A DNA stretch of 64,000 nt from CADCWK01 sp035944555. GTDB taxonomy: Bacteria; Chloroflexota; Chloroflexia; Thermomicrobiales; UBA6265. Below are positions 24,769 through 34,017 of this stretch, piece by piece. The stretch is taken from the NCBI GenBank assembly GCA_035944555.1, contig DASZAY010000026.1, positions 1-64,000 of the forward strand, read 5' to 3'. A model generated the notes under the pieces. It was given only the letters and a program-made list of their open reading frames with translations, had not been told where the DNA came from and ran no database searches. A program made the position numbers and the translations under genes. Within the stretch, counting starts at the first letter, position 1, and every line of letters begins with the position of its first letter.

Positions 24769-26421
24769 TTACTCGGCCGAGATGAAGGTCTCGCGGAGCG
24801 ACAGCAGCGACCCGGTCGGGAAGTGCGTGTACCCGTTGACGGTGGTTGCCATCGCCTCGTACTGGTTGGCGATGAACAGGTTGATCCACGGCAGGTCCTG
24901 GAGCAGGATCTCCTGGATGCGCTGGTAGATCGTGGCGCGCTCGGCCTGGTCGGTGACCGAGTTGCCCTGCCGGATCAGATCGTCGACCTCCGGGTTGCTG
25001 TACCCGCTGGCGTTGCCGGACGAGCCGGTCAGGAAGTTGTCGGCGAACACCTCATGCGGGTCCAGGAAGCCACTGGTGCCCGTCACGGTGATGTCGAAGT
25101 CGTACTGCCCGCTGAGGAGGTAGCGATCGATGTACGTCGCGTTTTCCTCGAGGACGACCTCGCTGGAGATACCGATGGCCTCTAGCTGCGACTGGACGAC
25201 GTAGGACGGCTGGCTCAGGAACGAGTAGGCCGCCCAGGAGAGGATCTCCAGCGACAGCTCAGACTGCCCGGCCTCGGCCAGCAGCGCCTTGGCCCGCTCG
25301 ATGTCCTGCGTCGTCTCCGGCGCGTCGAAGTGCGCCCAGTTGCCCTCGGGGAAGATCACTTCGGTGGCGGTGCCGTTGCCGAACGTCGCCGGCTCGAGGA
25401 TCTCGGACCGGTTGAGGGCGAGGTTGATGGCCTGGCGAACCCGGATGTCGTCGAACGGCTGCCGGCGCAGGTTGATGCCGATGAAGCGGATGTTCGTGTT
25501 GATGTCGCCGGCGATCTTCAGCGAGCTCTCGCCGCGCAGCTGCTCCAGGTCGGAGAGCGGCGCGTACTCGATGAAGTCGACCGTGTCGGTGATGATCGCG
25601 TCGCGGCGCTGGGTGTCGGTCGGGATGGGGATGAACTCGATCCCGTCGAGGTACGGCAGATCGCCGTCCCAGTACTCGGCGTTGCGGGTCACGGTCAGGC
25701 TAGTGTTCGGGATGTACTCCTCGAACACGAACGGCCCGGTGCCGCAGCAAACGAGGTTGAGGTCGCCGCCGTTCTGCTCGACGAATTCCTGCGGGACGAT
25801 GGCCAGATAGCGGTTGGCCAGTGTGGCCAGGAACGAGGCGTTCGGGGAGGCGAGCGTCATGACGACGGTGCGGTCGTCCGGGGCTTCGACGCTGGTTAGC
25901 GTCTCGAGCAGGCTGGAGCTGTTGCTGCCCGTCGCCGGGTCCTGCATCCGCTGGAAGCTGTAGACCACGTCCTGAGCGGTCATCGGGCGGCTGACCGGCG
26001 GGTGCCAGGTCACGCCCTCGCGCAGGGTGATGGTGTACGTCAGGCCGTCCTCGGAGATGGCCGGCATGTCGGCGGCCAGCCACGGACCGATCGACAGGTC
26101 CGGCCCTTCGACGTAGAGCCCCTCGTAGATGTGCTCCGTGACGTGGATGGCGGCCGTCAGCTGAGTGATGTGCGGGTCGAGCTGGGCGGGATCGCCGAGC
26201 AGGCCGACCCGGAGCACGCCGCCCGGCGTCGGCTCGGGGGTGGTCTCCTGGGCAGCAGCCGGGGCCGGGACCGCAGCGGCGCCGAGCGTGAAGACGGACG
26301 CGGCGGACAGGCCGAGCGCAGCCGCCCGTGCCATGACTTCGCGGCGGTTGAGTTCGCCGGAGATGGCCCTGGTCAGCAGGTCATGGAACTGGCCGCGTTC
26401 GCGGGACTCGTGATTGCTCAT
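24769..26421 (-). CDS. Family-5 ABC substrate-binding protein C
   Basis: A 550-residue exported binding protein, head of the operon with the permeases at 23620 and 22647. The N-terminus has a Tat-type signal (LNRREVMAR, then Ala/Leu-rich stretch, cleaved near AAAQETTPEPTPGG). Family-5 marks: LRVGLLGDPAQLDPH near residue 70, SRPMTAQDVVYSFQRMQDP near 145, and GTGPFVFEEYIPN near 227. It is not close to proteins A and B. The pair CC in NLVCCGTGPF is unusual for an exported protein and may form a vicinal disulfide. AGGAG precedes the ATG. Confidence 0.93.
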   Translation of the reverse strand: MSNHESRERGQFHDLLTRAISGELNRREVMARAAALGLSAASVFTLGAAAVPAPAAAQETTPEPTPGGVLRVGLLGDPAQLDPHITQLTAAIHVTEHIYEGLYVEGPDLSIGPWLAADMPAISEDGLTYTITLREGVTWHPPVSRPMTAQDVVYSFQRMQDPATGSNSSSLLETLTSVEAPDDRTVVMTLASPNASFLATLANRYLAIVPQEFVEQNGGDLNLVCCGTGPFVFEEYIPNTSLTVTRNAEYWDGDLPYLDGIEFIPIPTDTQRRDAIITDTVDFIEYAPLSDLEQLRGESSLKIAGDINTNIRFIGINLRRQPFDDIRVRQAINLALNRSEILEPATFGNGTATEVIFPEGNWAHFDAPETTQDIERAKALLAEAGQSELSLEILSWAAYSFLSQPSYVVQSQLEAIGISSEVVLEENATYIDRYLLSGQYDFDITVTGTSGFLDPHEVFADNFLTGSSGNASGYSNPEVDDLIRQGNSVTDQAERATIYQRIQEILLQDLPWINLFIANQYEAMATTVNGYTHFPTGSLLSLRETFISAE

Positions 26422-26660
26422 CGGTTTCTCCTCGTCGTGAAACGGTTCCCCGGATGCAGTCGACGCCAGTGTCGGGATCGGTGGAGGTCGCCGGGCATGG
26501 CGCTACCCGACAGGCAGCCGATGGCCCGAATCCTCACTGTCACGTCTGCACATGGCGTGATAGCGCAGGGTAGCAGATCAGGCGGCGGTGGTGAACCAGA
26601 TGCCCTGCTTTTCGTGGTGCGATCAGCACGAACGCCCCTGTTCCCGGATCCGGCGGGCGG

Positions 26661-27410
26661 CTACCCGGCAGCCTCTTCGGCGAGATCCTGCATGGCGTCG
26701 GGATCAAGCGGGCCGTAATAAACCGCCGCGATGGTGCCGTCCGGAGTGATGACGACCGTCGAAGGCATCACGTAGTCGACCAGGCCATATGCGACCTGAA
26801 TGGGGCCGCGAGTCTGATCCCCACCTGGTGCCGTATCGCGTCCGGCCGGGTAGGTAACTCCGAGCTCCCTGGCCAATGCAAGGGCAGGCTCATCCCGGTC
26901 CGCGGAGGCCCCAAGGCCAATCACGGCGATTGGCGTACCGGACGCCGTCGTCGTCCCGTTTAGCGTGTTGAAGTCCGGCATCTCTTCGACACAGGGATCG
27001 CACCAGGACGCCCAGAGATTCAGAAAGACGACCGAGCCCCGCAGCGACGCGAGGTCGACACTGCCACCATCGAAGGTGGCCAGAGTGAAGCCCGGTGCGG
27101 GCTGGCCGATCAGCGACGAGGGCGGAGGCGTGACGACCGGCCGGTCGTCATCGTCGGGCCGGGTCTGGTGGATCCCGATCGCGACGAGGACGGCGATGAT
27201 CGCGAGCGCGAGCAGGAACGGGGTGTACCGGCCCAGCCGCCCGTACCCGATCCGCCCATGCTCACCGAAGCGGTCGAGCTCGCCCAGATCGTTGTGCTCG
27301 CCCTCGGGCACGATCGCCGGGGCCGGGTGTCCGAGCCGGTCGACATGCGGTGAGACCGGACCCTCCGCCTGGCGGTCCGGCCCACTCGGGTTCACGTGTG
27401 GGGACGTCAT
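26661..27410 (-). CDS. Membrane-anchored TlpA/ResA-like thioredoxin protein
   Basis: A 249-residue protein with a cytoplasmic N-terminus (about 62 residues), one membrane helix (YTPFLLALAIIAVLVAIGIHQ), and an extracytoplasmic thioredoxin domain of the TlpA/ResA type. The redox motif is WASWCDPC near residue 136 and the cis-Pro site MPSTVVITPDG near 215. Such proteins reduce disulfides, often of apocytochromes or copper proteins. The start overlaps the stop of the upstream gene by ATGA, indicating coupling with the membrane protein at 27407. Confidence 0.9.
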   Translation of the reverse strand: MTSPHVNPSGPDRQAEGPVSPHVDRLGHPAPAIVPEGEHNDLGELDRFGEHGRIGYGRLGRYTPFLLALAIIAVLVAIGIHQTRPDDDDRPVVTPPPSSLIGQPAPGFTLATFDGGSVDLASLRGSVVFLNLWASWCDPCVEEMPDFNTLNGTTTASGTPIAVIGLGASADRDEPALALARELGVTYPAGRDTAPGGDQTRGPIQVAYGLVDYVMPSTVVITPDGTIAAVYYGPLDPDAMQDLAEEAAG

Positions 27411-28498
27411 GGCAGGTTCTCGACCGCTTCCCGGATGGCGTCCTGCGTTTCCTGCGATGGCTCGTCGTCCATCGAGAGCAGCACGATGACATTGCTGCCG
27501 GAGAAGATCTGCGGCGCGGTCGTCGTCAGCTCACGGCCCGATGCCGTCGAAACGGGCGGGATGTCGCCTCCGGCGCCCTCCCAGGCGGCCGTGGCGGCCT
27601 CCCGGTCCTCGACCGAGCTGAACAGGTAGATCCAGGCCAGGTGTCCGTCGATCCGGATCGCCTGGCCGGGAACGCCACGGGGGAACAGTTCGTACGAGCT
27701 GGCCTGGTTCTCCCGCTCCGTCACCGCGTCGCCGCCCGCGTCGATGATCGCGTTCTCGACCTGGATATAGGTGTTCTGGCCCGGCATCGCGGTCGGCGCG
27801 ACAGGCGTCTCGTTTCGCGTCTGCTCGAGGTAGAGGTAGACCGCGGCGATGCCCAGCGCGATGGCGAGCAGCCCGAAGAACACGGCAGGCAGGATTGAGC
27901 CGCGCCGCTTGCGTAGCACCGGGGCGACCGGCCGGCCGGCCGAGAAGCCTGGGCGCGGTGTGGCGGGCGGGATCTGGCCCGGAGGAGCCTGATGGGAATA
28001 CGACGGCTGCTGGGACGGATACTGTCCTGACGGCTGGCGCCCGCCGGGCTGCTGCCAGTGCTCCTGGCCGTACTGGTCCGGCTTCCCGCCGCCTGGCCAG
28101 CCGGTCGAGGGGTATCGCTGCGTACCACCGGGAGCGTTGGGCGCCCCCCAGCCCTGCTGTCCTTCGGGCTGGCCGTACGGGGACGGTTGCGGGCGGGCGT
28201 ATGGGGCATGCTCGGGTGGGTACCCGCCGTACTGGTCCGGCTGACCCCCAGGATGCGGCGGGTAGCCGTAGGGACCGGGCTGACCGGGCTGGCTCGGCCA
28301 CTGCTGTCCCGGCTGGACGCCTGGACCCGGAGGCGCCGCTGGTCCGCGCTCCACCCATTGCGGGCGGTCCGCTGGCCCGCCCCTCCCCCGGTTCTGTCCG
28401 TCGTCGTTGCTCAAGTTCGTGCTCGATCCCTGTCCCCACCGGGGACCAGTACCACGCGATGAACCGCGTCCTGTGCGCTGGCATGGTACGCGCCGCAA
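27407..28498 (-). CDS. Pro/Gly/Gln-rich single-pass membrane protein
   Basis: Up to 363 residues. The first 190 are disordered, rich in Pro, Gly, Gln and Tyr (repeats such as QPGQPGPYGYPP). A membrane helix follows (ILPAVFFGLLAIALGIAAVYLYL, about 203-225), then an extracytoplasmic domain of about 135 residues with a beta-rich core (AIRIDGHLAWIYLFSS). Not recognised beyond that. The start is uncertain: an in-frame TTG at 28414 (LSNDDGQ) may be the real one, as in many actinobacterial and chloroflexal proteins with such N-termini. Coupled to the TlpA-like gene by a 4-base overlap. Confidence 0.7.
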   Translation of the reverse strand: MRRVPCQRTGRGSSRGTGPRWGQGSSTNLSNDDGQNRGRGGPADRPQWVERGPAAPPGPGVQPGQQWPSQPGQPGPYGYPPHPGGQPDQYGGYPPEHAPYARPQPSPYGQPEGQQGWGAPNAPGGTQRYPSTGWPGGGKPDQYGQEHWQQPGGRQPSGQYPSQQPSYSHQAPPGQIPPATPRPGFSAGRPVAPVLRKRRGSILPAVFFGLLAIALGIAAVYLYLEQTRNETPVAPTAMPGQNTYIQVENAIIDAGGDAVTERENQASSYELFPRGVPGQAIRIDGHLAWIYLFSSVEDREAATAAWEGAGGDIPPVSTASGRELTTTAPQIFSGSNVIVLLSMDDEPSQETQDAIREAVENLP

Positions 28499-28581
28499 TT
28501 CCGGCGGGCCACCATGTCAGCGCACGGACCGCCCATGATCCGGCGCTGTTGCCCGGCGCCCCGCGCCCGACGGGCTGATGC

Positions 28582-29751
28582 CTACCCTGCCCGCCCGGCG
28601 ACGAAGGCGGCGATCCGGTCCACGGCCCGGGTGAGATTCTCGTCGCTGTTTGCGGTCGACAGTCGGATGTATCCCTCACCGTGCCGGCCGAACGATGTAC
28701 CGGCGATCGTCGCGACCGCCTGCTCCTGGAGCAGATTCCCGGCGAAGGCGGCACTCGTCATACCCGTCGCGGAGATGTTCGGGAAGACGTAGAACGCGCC
28801 GGCCGGGGTGGCGCAGGAGAGCCCGTCGATGGCGTTCAGCCCACTCACGACGAGGTCACGGCGGCGCTGGAACGCCTCCCGCATCATGACCACGTCGTCC
28901 TGGGGCCCGGTCAGCGCGGCCAGTCCGGCGCGCTGCACCGCAACCGAGGCGCACGAGACGCTGTTGACCATGAGCTTGGTGAACGGGTCCACCAGCTCCG
29001 CCGGCAACAGTCCGTACCCCAGCCGCCAGCCGGTCATCGCGTACGTCTTGCTGAAGCCGTCCAGGAGGATCGTCCGCTCGGCCATGCCGGGGAAGGTCGC
29101 CAGCGAGACGTGCTCACCCTCGAAGATGATCTGGGCGTAGATCTCGTCGCTCAGCACCCAGAGGTCGTGTTTCACGGCCAGCGCCGCGATCCGCTCCAGG
29201 TCGGCCGGGGGGATCACGCCACCGGTCGGGTTGCCGGGCGTGTTCACGATCAGCATCCGGGTCCGGGGAGTGATCAGCCGCTCCAACTCGTCGACGTCCA
29301 GCGCGAAGCCGCGCTCTTCCCGGAGCGGAATCGGGACCGGCGTGGCGCCGGAGAAGGTGACCATCGAGCCGTAGATTGGGAAGCCCGGGTCGGGGTAGAT
29401 CACCTCGTCGCCGGCCTGGACCAGCGCCAGCAGGGCAAAGAACATGATCGGCTTGGCACCCGGGCAGACGATCGCCTGGGTGGGCTGGTAGCTCGTGCCC
29501 CGGTCGCGGTTTATCGTCTCGGCGATGGCGGCTCGCAGCTCCGGGTCGCCAGGAGCGGGTCCGTAGTGGGTCCAGCCGGCAGCCAGCGCCTCCCGGCCCG
29601 CCTCGATGACGTGCGCAGGAGTCTCGACGTCGGGCTCCCCGACCTCGAGGTGGATCACGTCGCGGCCCTCGGCCTCGAGCGCCCGTGCCCGTGCCAGTAC
29701 CTCGAACGCCGTCTCCGTTCCCAGTCGTCCCATCCGGTCGGCCAGCCGCAT
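28582..29751 (-). CDS. PLP-dependent class I/II aminotransferase
   Basis: A 389-residue fold-type I aminotransferase close to aspartate/alanine transaminases of subgroup I-gamma. Substrate-site and cofactor marks: HLEVGEPDVETP near residue 33, NTPGNPTGGV near 165, SDEIYAQIIFEG near 200, the PLP-Lys in LDGFSKTYAMTGWRLGYG near 230, and the C-terminal IRLSTANSDENL with the carboxylate-binding Arg near 365. Full length. It is cytoplasmic and would use 2-oxoglutarate or pyruvate as amino acceptor; the amino donor cannot be predicted. It is divergent from the membrane-protein gene at 29930. Confidence 0.94.
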   Translation of the reverse strand: MRLADRMGRLGTETAFEVLARARALEAEGRDVIHLEVGEPDVETPAHVIEAGREALAAGWTHYGPAPGDPELRAAIAETINRDRGTSYQPTQAIVCPGAKPIMFFALLALVQAGDEVIYPDPGFPIYGSMVTFSGATPVPIPLREERGFALDVDELERLITPRTRMLIVNTPGNPTGGVIPPADLERIAALAVKHDLWVLSDEIYAQIIFEGEHVSLATFPGMAERTILLDGFSKTYAMTGWRLGYGLLPAELVDPFTKLMVNSVSCASVAVQRAGLAALTGPQDDVVMMREAFQRRRDLVVSGLNAIDGLSCATPAGAFYVFPNISATGMTSAAFAGNLLQEQAVATIAGTSFGRHGEGYIRLSTANSDENLTRAVDRIAAFVAGRAG

Positions 29752-29929
29752 CCCCTACCCCCTGTGCATCGTGAACCGGCTGCGTCGCCGGCGCGGATCC
29801 GTCGTCAGAGGGGCATGGTAGGCCACGGGACGGGTTCCATGTGCCTATCCGGTACCGCTGAGCCGGCTGATTAACCCGTACAGCCCATGGCGGGACTCCG
29901 GAACGCGTGAGATCCTCCGTACGCCATGC

Positions 29930-30460
29930 GTGCCGCCATTCACCATCACGCCGGAGCCAGCCGTGCCCGCCCTGGACCGCTTCATCCACGACATTGCCGA
30001 TGGCTACCAGCGCCACATCATCGATGAGGGCAAGCAACTCCAACTCCTGATTTTGGCGACGTTCCTCCTGACCTTCACTGCCGTCCGCATCATTACCCAC
30101 GCCATCCGCGCCGGGCGGTGGCGCAGGGTGTTCCACAACCTCTCGTCGCCAGGCGGGACCCATTTCCACCACCTTGTCCCGGGCATCCTGCTGCTGCTGA
30201 TCAGCGGCTATCTCGGCATCGGACTCGAGGACGACACCTTCCGGATCCCGTTCGCGATCCTGTTCGGGATCGGCGCCGCCCTGACCCTGGACGAGTTCGC
30301 CCTCTGGCTGCACCTGGAGGATGTCTACTGGGCGAAGGAAGGTCGGCAGAGCATCGACGCGGTCGTGATCGCGGCGTCCCTCATCGCGCTCGCCATCCTC
30401 GGCATCGACTTCTGGCTGGCGATCGGGCGTGCGATCGGGCGCCTGTTCGGCCTCGCCTGA
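29930..30460 (+). CDS. Conserved integral membrane protein, unknown function
   Basis: A 176-residue protein with four membrane segments: LLILATFLLTFTAVRIITH, LVPGILLLLISGYLGIGL, FAILFGIGAALTLDEFALWL and VVIAASLIALAILGIDFWL. Charged conserved-looking motifs are GGTHFHHLVPG, TLDEFALWLHLEDVYW and GRQSIDAVVIA; similar small membrane proteins are known in actinobacteria, with no defined role. His, Asp and Glu in and near helices could bind metal. Start is GTG at 29930; a GTG at 29963 behind CGGAG is a good alternative. Confidence 0.75.
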   Translation: MPPFTITPEPAVPALDRFIHDIADGYQRHIIDEGKQLQLLILATFLLTFTAVRIITHAIRAGRWRRVFHNLSSPGGTHFHHLVPGILLLLISGYLGIGLEDDTFRIPFAILFGIGAALTLDEFALWLHLEDVYWAKEGRQSIDAVVIAASLIALAILGIDFWLAIGRAIGRLFGLA

Positions 30461-30511
30461 CCGTCCGGTCGCGTGGGCGGGCAACCGCGCCACCAGGGGC
30501 CAGCTACATGA

Positions 30512-30543
30512 AACAGGGACGCCGGAAACTCGGCGCCCCTGTT
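30512..30543. terminator. Bidirectional terminator
   Basis: Stem AACAGGG-A-CGCCG with CGGCG-C-CCCTGTT, one internal mismatch and loop GAAACT. It lies between the convergent membrane protein and GMC oxidoreductase genes. Confidence 0.8.
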
Positions 30544-30586
30544 CCTGTCTGACCGCATCACGGGAGATGGCTAGGCCTTGAGATGG

Positions 30587-32347
30587 CTAGGCCAGCGGTC
30601 CCGGGCTCGGCAGGTAGCGGGTAATGATGTCGTTGGCGGCCTTGTAGGCCAGGGCGCCCACGGTCCCGGTTGGGTTGTAGCCGGGATTCTGCGGGAAGTT
30701 GCTCGCCCCGACGACGAACAGGTTGGAGACGTCCCAGCTCTGAAGCGACGTATTGACGACCGAGGTCGTCGGGTCGGTGCCCATCACCGTGCCGCCCTGG
30801 AGGTGGGTGGACTGGTACGGGACGATGCTGTAGTCGGTGATCTCGCTACCCGTCCGGACGATCGAGCCACCCATCGCGTTGGCGATCTGGGTGATCGGGT
30901 TCTCGTTGACCCACTTGACGAGCCTGCGCTCGTTGTCGGTCCAGTTGAACGTGATCCGGAGCAGCGGGTTGCCCCACGCATCACGATAGGTCGGGTCGAG
31001 GTCGACGTAGTTCTGCCGGTAGGCCGGGCTCTCGCCCTGCATGCTGAATCCGGCCGACCGGTTGTAGTACTTCTTGACAGCTTCCTTCCAGCCACTACCC
31101 CATGTCGGGCTGCCCGGCGGGAGCGGACCGCTGTTCTCGATCGGGCGGGCTCCGGTGTTGTTGGCGGAGATGTTGCCGCCGCCGAAGAACCCGAGGCCGG
31201 TGTGGTCGAAGTTGTCCGAGTGGAAGTCATCCATCCCGAACCCTGCGGCGCCGGCGCCCATGAACCGGTTCATGATCTTGTCGTCGTACCAGACGGTCGC
31301 GTTGGCGCCACCGAGCTGATAGGTGTAGTTCCGCCCGACGACGCCGGTGTTCTGGACCGGGTCATACGGCTGCCCGATGTTGGATAGCAGCATCAGGCGG
31401 GTGTTCTCCAGCATGAACGTACCGACGATGATCAGATCGGCCGGCTGCTCCTGCTCCTGTCCGTTCTCGTCGTAATACGAGACGCTGGTCGCCTGGCCGC
31501 CGGTGTGGTTGATCCGGAAGACATTGGCAAACTGGCGGATCTCAAGGTTGCCGGATGCCAGTGCCGTCGGCACGGTCGTCACGATCGGGCTGCCCTTGGC
31601 GCCGACGTGGCAGCCGTACCGCTCGCAGAAGCCGCAGTAGTTGCAGGCGCCAAGGGTCTGACCATCCGGGTTGGTGTAGGTCCCGGTGCTGTTGCCGCTC
31701 GGCATCGGGAAGACGTTGTAGCCCAGCTCCGTGGCGGCGTCGCGGAACAGCGTCGTGTTGTACGGCTTCTTGCCTGGAGGCTGGGGGAACTCCTCGGAGC
31801 GTGGCCCCTCGAAGCGGTTACCGCCCTCCTGGATGACGCCCTGCAGATTGCCGGCCTTGCCACCGATTCCGAACGTCTTCTCGTAGGCCGTGTAGTACGG
31901 CTCCAGATCCTGGTACGACACGCCCCAGTCCTGGATGGTCGTGTCTTCCGGGAGGAAGTCAGGGCCGTAACGCTGCTCGTGATGGGACCGGTAGTTGAAG
32001 TGGTGCTCGAGGAAGCGCCATGAGACGCCGTTCCAGTGGACCATTGCCCCGCCGACGCCGTCTCCGGGGAGGAACGACCCGTACTGACGCATCGGGAGCG
32101 CCGTCTGTTCGCGCTGGTTACGGAACGTGATGGTGTTCTTGCTCAGGTCCTGGAACAGGTCACCCTGAATGCTGTACCGCCACTCGTCGAAGTGGTCCTG
32201 GAGGAAGTCAGGGAAGGTATCGCGGTAGGGTCCCCGCTCCAGGCCGACCATCTTGAGCGACGTATGCTTGCCAAGCTCGGCGGCGATGATGCTGTTGACC
32301 ATGCCGAAGCCAACGAAGACGACATCGGTCTTGGGTAGTACGGCCAT
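30587..32347 (-). CDS. GMC-family oxidoreductase (gluconate 2-dehydrogenase large-subunit-like)
   Basis: A 586-residue FAD enzyme of the glucose-methanol-choline family. The FAD motif is VFVGFGMVNSIIAAEL near residue 10. The FAD-pocket segment is LPGDGVGGAMVHWNGVSWR near 93. GACNYCGFCERYGCHVGAKG near 235 holds four cysteines, as in membrane-bound gluconate and sorbitol dehydrogenase flavoproteins, which bind a 3Fe-4S cluster there. The C-terminal catalytic region has a His in LQGGTVMGTDP and NPGYNPTGTVGALAYKAA. One base separates its ATG from the stop of the subunit-3 gene, so the two are co-translated. It would oxidise a sugar or polyol and pass electrons to a quinone or cytochrome not encoded here. 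Confidence 0.93.
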   Translation of the reverse strand: MAVLPKTDVVFVGFGMVNSIIAAELGKHTSLKMVGLERGPYRDTFPDFLQDHFDEWRYSIQGDLFQDLSKNTITFRNQREQTALPMRQYGSFLPGDGVGGAMVHWNGVSWRFLEHHFNYRSHHEQRYGPDFLPEDTTIQDWGVSYQDLEPYYTAYEKTFGIGGKAGNLQGVIQEGGNRFEGPRSEEFPQPPGKKPYNTTLFRDAATELGYNVFPMPSGNSTGTYTNPDGQTLGACNYCGFCERYGCHVGAKGSPIVTTVPTALASGNLEIRQFANVFRINHTGGQATSVSYYDENGQEQEQPADLIIVGTFMLENTRLMLLSNIGQPYDPVQNTGVVGRNYTYQLGGANATVWYDDKIMNRFMGAGAAGFGMDDFHSDNFDHTGLGFFGGGNISANNTGARPIENSGPLPPGSPTWGSGWKEAVKKYYNRSAGFSMQGESPAYRQNYVDLDPTYRDAWGNPLLRITFNWTDNERRLVKWVNENPITQIANAMGGSIVRTGSEITDYSIVPYQSTHLQGGTVMGTDPTTSVVNTSLQSWDVSNLFVVGASNFPQNPGYNPTGTVGALAYKAANDIITRYLPSPGPLA

Positions 32348-32348
32348 C

Positions 32349-33293
32349 CTACAGTCCCCCGCCCATCTGCTCCTGGTACTGGCCCAGGCTGATGTAGTCG
32401 CCCTCGAACGGCACGTTGTAGTTCTCGATGTCCTCGAAGTAGGAGATGTGCGCGCCGGGGAAGCCGATCATCTTCCAGCCGACCATGTCATGGTTGCCGC
32501 CCTGGACGGGATCCGAGAAGTAGCCCGCCATGGTCCAGTTGCGCAGCATCGTGAAGAAGGCCGTCGCACCGAGACTCCGCGTCAGCGTCGTATCCAGGCT
32601 CAGATTCGGCGTCAGCTGATCGCCTTGGGAAATGGGTTGGGCCTGGAGTCCCGCCGCGAAATTCTCGGGCCGACCCTCGGACAGGTCGGTGAGCAGCTGG
32701 TCCTGCTGCTCCGCCGTGCAGGCGACAAACCCCTGGCCGAACGTTGTCTGGGCATAGGCGTCCAGCGCGAAGATTCCCACCCGGAACTGGTCGCGAATAT
32801 TCATGCCGGACTGGTCGCCCTGGGTCGGCTCGCCGGTCAGGAAGGGGCCCATCGAGTAGCGAGGACCGCGATAGTCCATACTCGCGCCCCTGTTGATCTG
32901 TCGGTCGATGAACAGAACCACGCCGGCCTCGGTGGCCCCGGGGCCCAATTCATCGGTCGGGATGATCCGGGCCGCGGCGGCCTGGACGATCGCGGCCTGG
33001 TACGGCACGAAGTAGGTGAACCCCACGTTGGTGGGCGGACCGACCGGCATGTCCATGTGGTCATGGCCCATCGGAGTCGCTTCGGGCGTCGCAGCCCCAC
33101 CGCTGTCCTGCGCCTCGACCGCCACCAGCGTAAGCGGGATCACCGCCGCCGCGGCACCGGTCGCCGCCGCCGTGCCGAGCAATCGTCGTCGATCGACCCG
33201 GCGCTGATCGAAGACCGCGCCAGCCTCGGTCGTTCCGGGAGCCGTTACCTGCGGCTCAGTCTCGTCGCGTACCGCGTCATTGTGGTCCGACAT
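32349..33293 (-). CDS. Gluconate 2-dehydrogenase subunit 3-like protein (Tat-exported)
   Basis: A 314-residue small-subunit homologue. A Tat signal is clear: VDRRRLLGTAAATG with a long Ala-rich hydrophobic stretch, to about residue 60. The mature part contains ARIIPTDELGPGATEAGVVLFID near 115, the hallmark of the subunit-3 family, whose member in acetic acid bacteria carries the large flavin subunit through the Tat system. The GMC protein downstream lacks its own signal, in line with piggy-back export. The ATG at 33293 (GGAG just upstream) is preferred to a start 11 codons earlier. Confidence 0.9.
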   Translation of the reverse strand: MSDHNDAVRDETEPQVTAPGTTEAGAVFDQRRVDRRRLLGTAAATGAAAAVIPLTLVAVEAQDSGGAATPEATPMGHDHMDMPVGPPTNVGFTYFVPYQAAIVQAAAARIIPTDELGPGATEAGVVLFIDRQINRGASMDYRGPRYSMGPFLTGEPTQGDQSGMNIRDQFRVGIFALDAYAQTTFGQGFVACTAEQQDQLLTDLSEGRPENFAAGLQAQPISQGDQLTPNLSLDTTLTRSLGATAFFTMLRNWTMAGYFSDPVQGGNHDMVGWKMIGFPGAHISYFEDIENYNVPFEGDYISLGQYQEQMGGGL

Positions 33294-33537
33294 CGCTCCG
33301 TGTCTCCCTGGGTCGAGGTCCGACATGCTGCTGCCTCGCTCCTGGCTGACAACCGGTCCATGATCGACCGCCCGCCGCTGCTATTCCGTTGTCCATCCGA
33401 CCGACGCGACAGGGACACGACCTTGTGTTCGAGCACCTGTCGGATACGAACCACCCTACCGCCTGCCTTGGCGTTTCACAAGATCAGGTCTTGATCTCGT
33501 TAAAGTCCAGCACGTTGCCATCCCGGACCCCGCAACG

Positions 33538-33807
33538 TCAGCTCACCGGGGTTGCTTCGGGTGTGCCGCAGGCCGTCGACTGGATACCGGTATCCACGTT
33601 CTCGGCGACCGACGTCGCGATCGCCTCGGGGCTCCCCGTAGTGTTGATCTCGGGCGTCCCCGGCTGTTCCGGCGTCGCGAGCGGCGTCGCGCAGAGCTCC
33701 GAAATATTCCCTTCCGGCGTCGCCGGGGCATCCTGGGCGATGGTGTAACCGACGGAACCGACACACAGTGCCGCTCCGAGCCCGATGACTGACAGCATCC
33801 GCTTCAT
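33538..33807 (-). CDS. Small secreted protein with TP-rich tail
   Basis: An 89-residue protein: signal peptide MKRMLSVIGLGAALCVGSVGYTIAQ, then a short chain rich in ATPxATP units (LCATPLATPEQPGTPEI) with two mature cysteines (ELCATP and TACGTP). GGGGAGGG lies upstream of the ATG. No family recognised; TP-rich tails of this kind recur in other exported proteins of the window. Confidence 0.65.
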   Translation of the reverse strand: MKRMLSVIGLGAALCVGSVGYTIAQDAPATPEGNISELCATPLATPEQPGTPEINTTGSPEAIATSVAENVDTGIQSTACGTPEATPVS

Positions 33808-33915
33808 GCCATGGCCCTCCCCGCCAGGTAAGACCCACCGCGATCCCGCAGCAGCGTCTGGCAGGAATCAGTCGCAGCAAACCGCATGCCAATACGTCAC
33901 GCCGTGAATAATGCA

Positions 33916-33933
33916 GGGGTACGCCGGTACCCC
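33916..33933. repeat. Short hairpin
   Basis: GGGGTAC / GTACCCC with a 4-base loop, between the small secreted gene and purM. It may assist the terminator at 33955 but its role is unproven. Confidence 0.4.
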
Positions 33934-33954
33934 CGTCCACAGGCGACCCGGATC

Positions 33955-33990
33955 GTGCCCAACCCCGGAGGACGCTCAGGGGTTGGGCAC
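33955..33990 (-). terminator. Hairpin terminator after purM
   Basis: A perfect 12-bp stem (GTGCCCAACCCC and complement) with a 12-base loop lies 28 bases beyond the purM stop on the minus strand. Confidence 0.7.
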
Positions 33991-34017
33991 CTGAAACGGG
34001 ACGGCCTCCCAACGCCG

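Noticed and set aside
17686..27410. Possible selenoproteins among thiol proteins (VKOR, DsbA-like, TlpA-like)
   Set aside because: Their redox motifs (CQWC, CPVC, WCDPC) are encoded by normal Cys codons without in-frame TGA.
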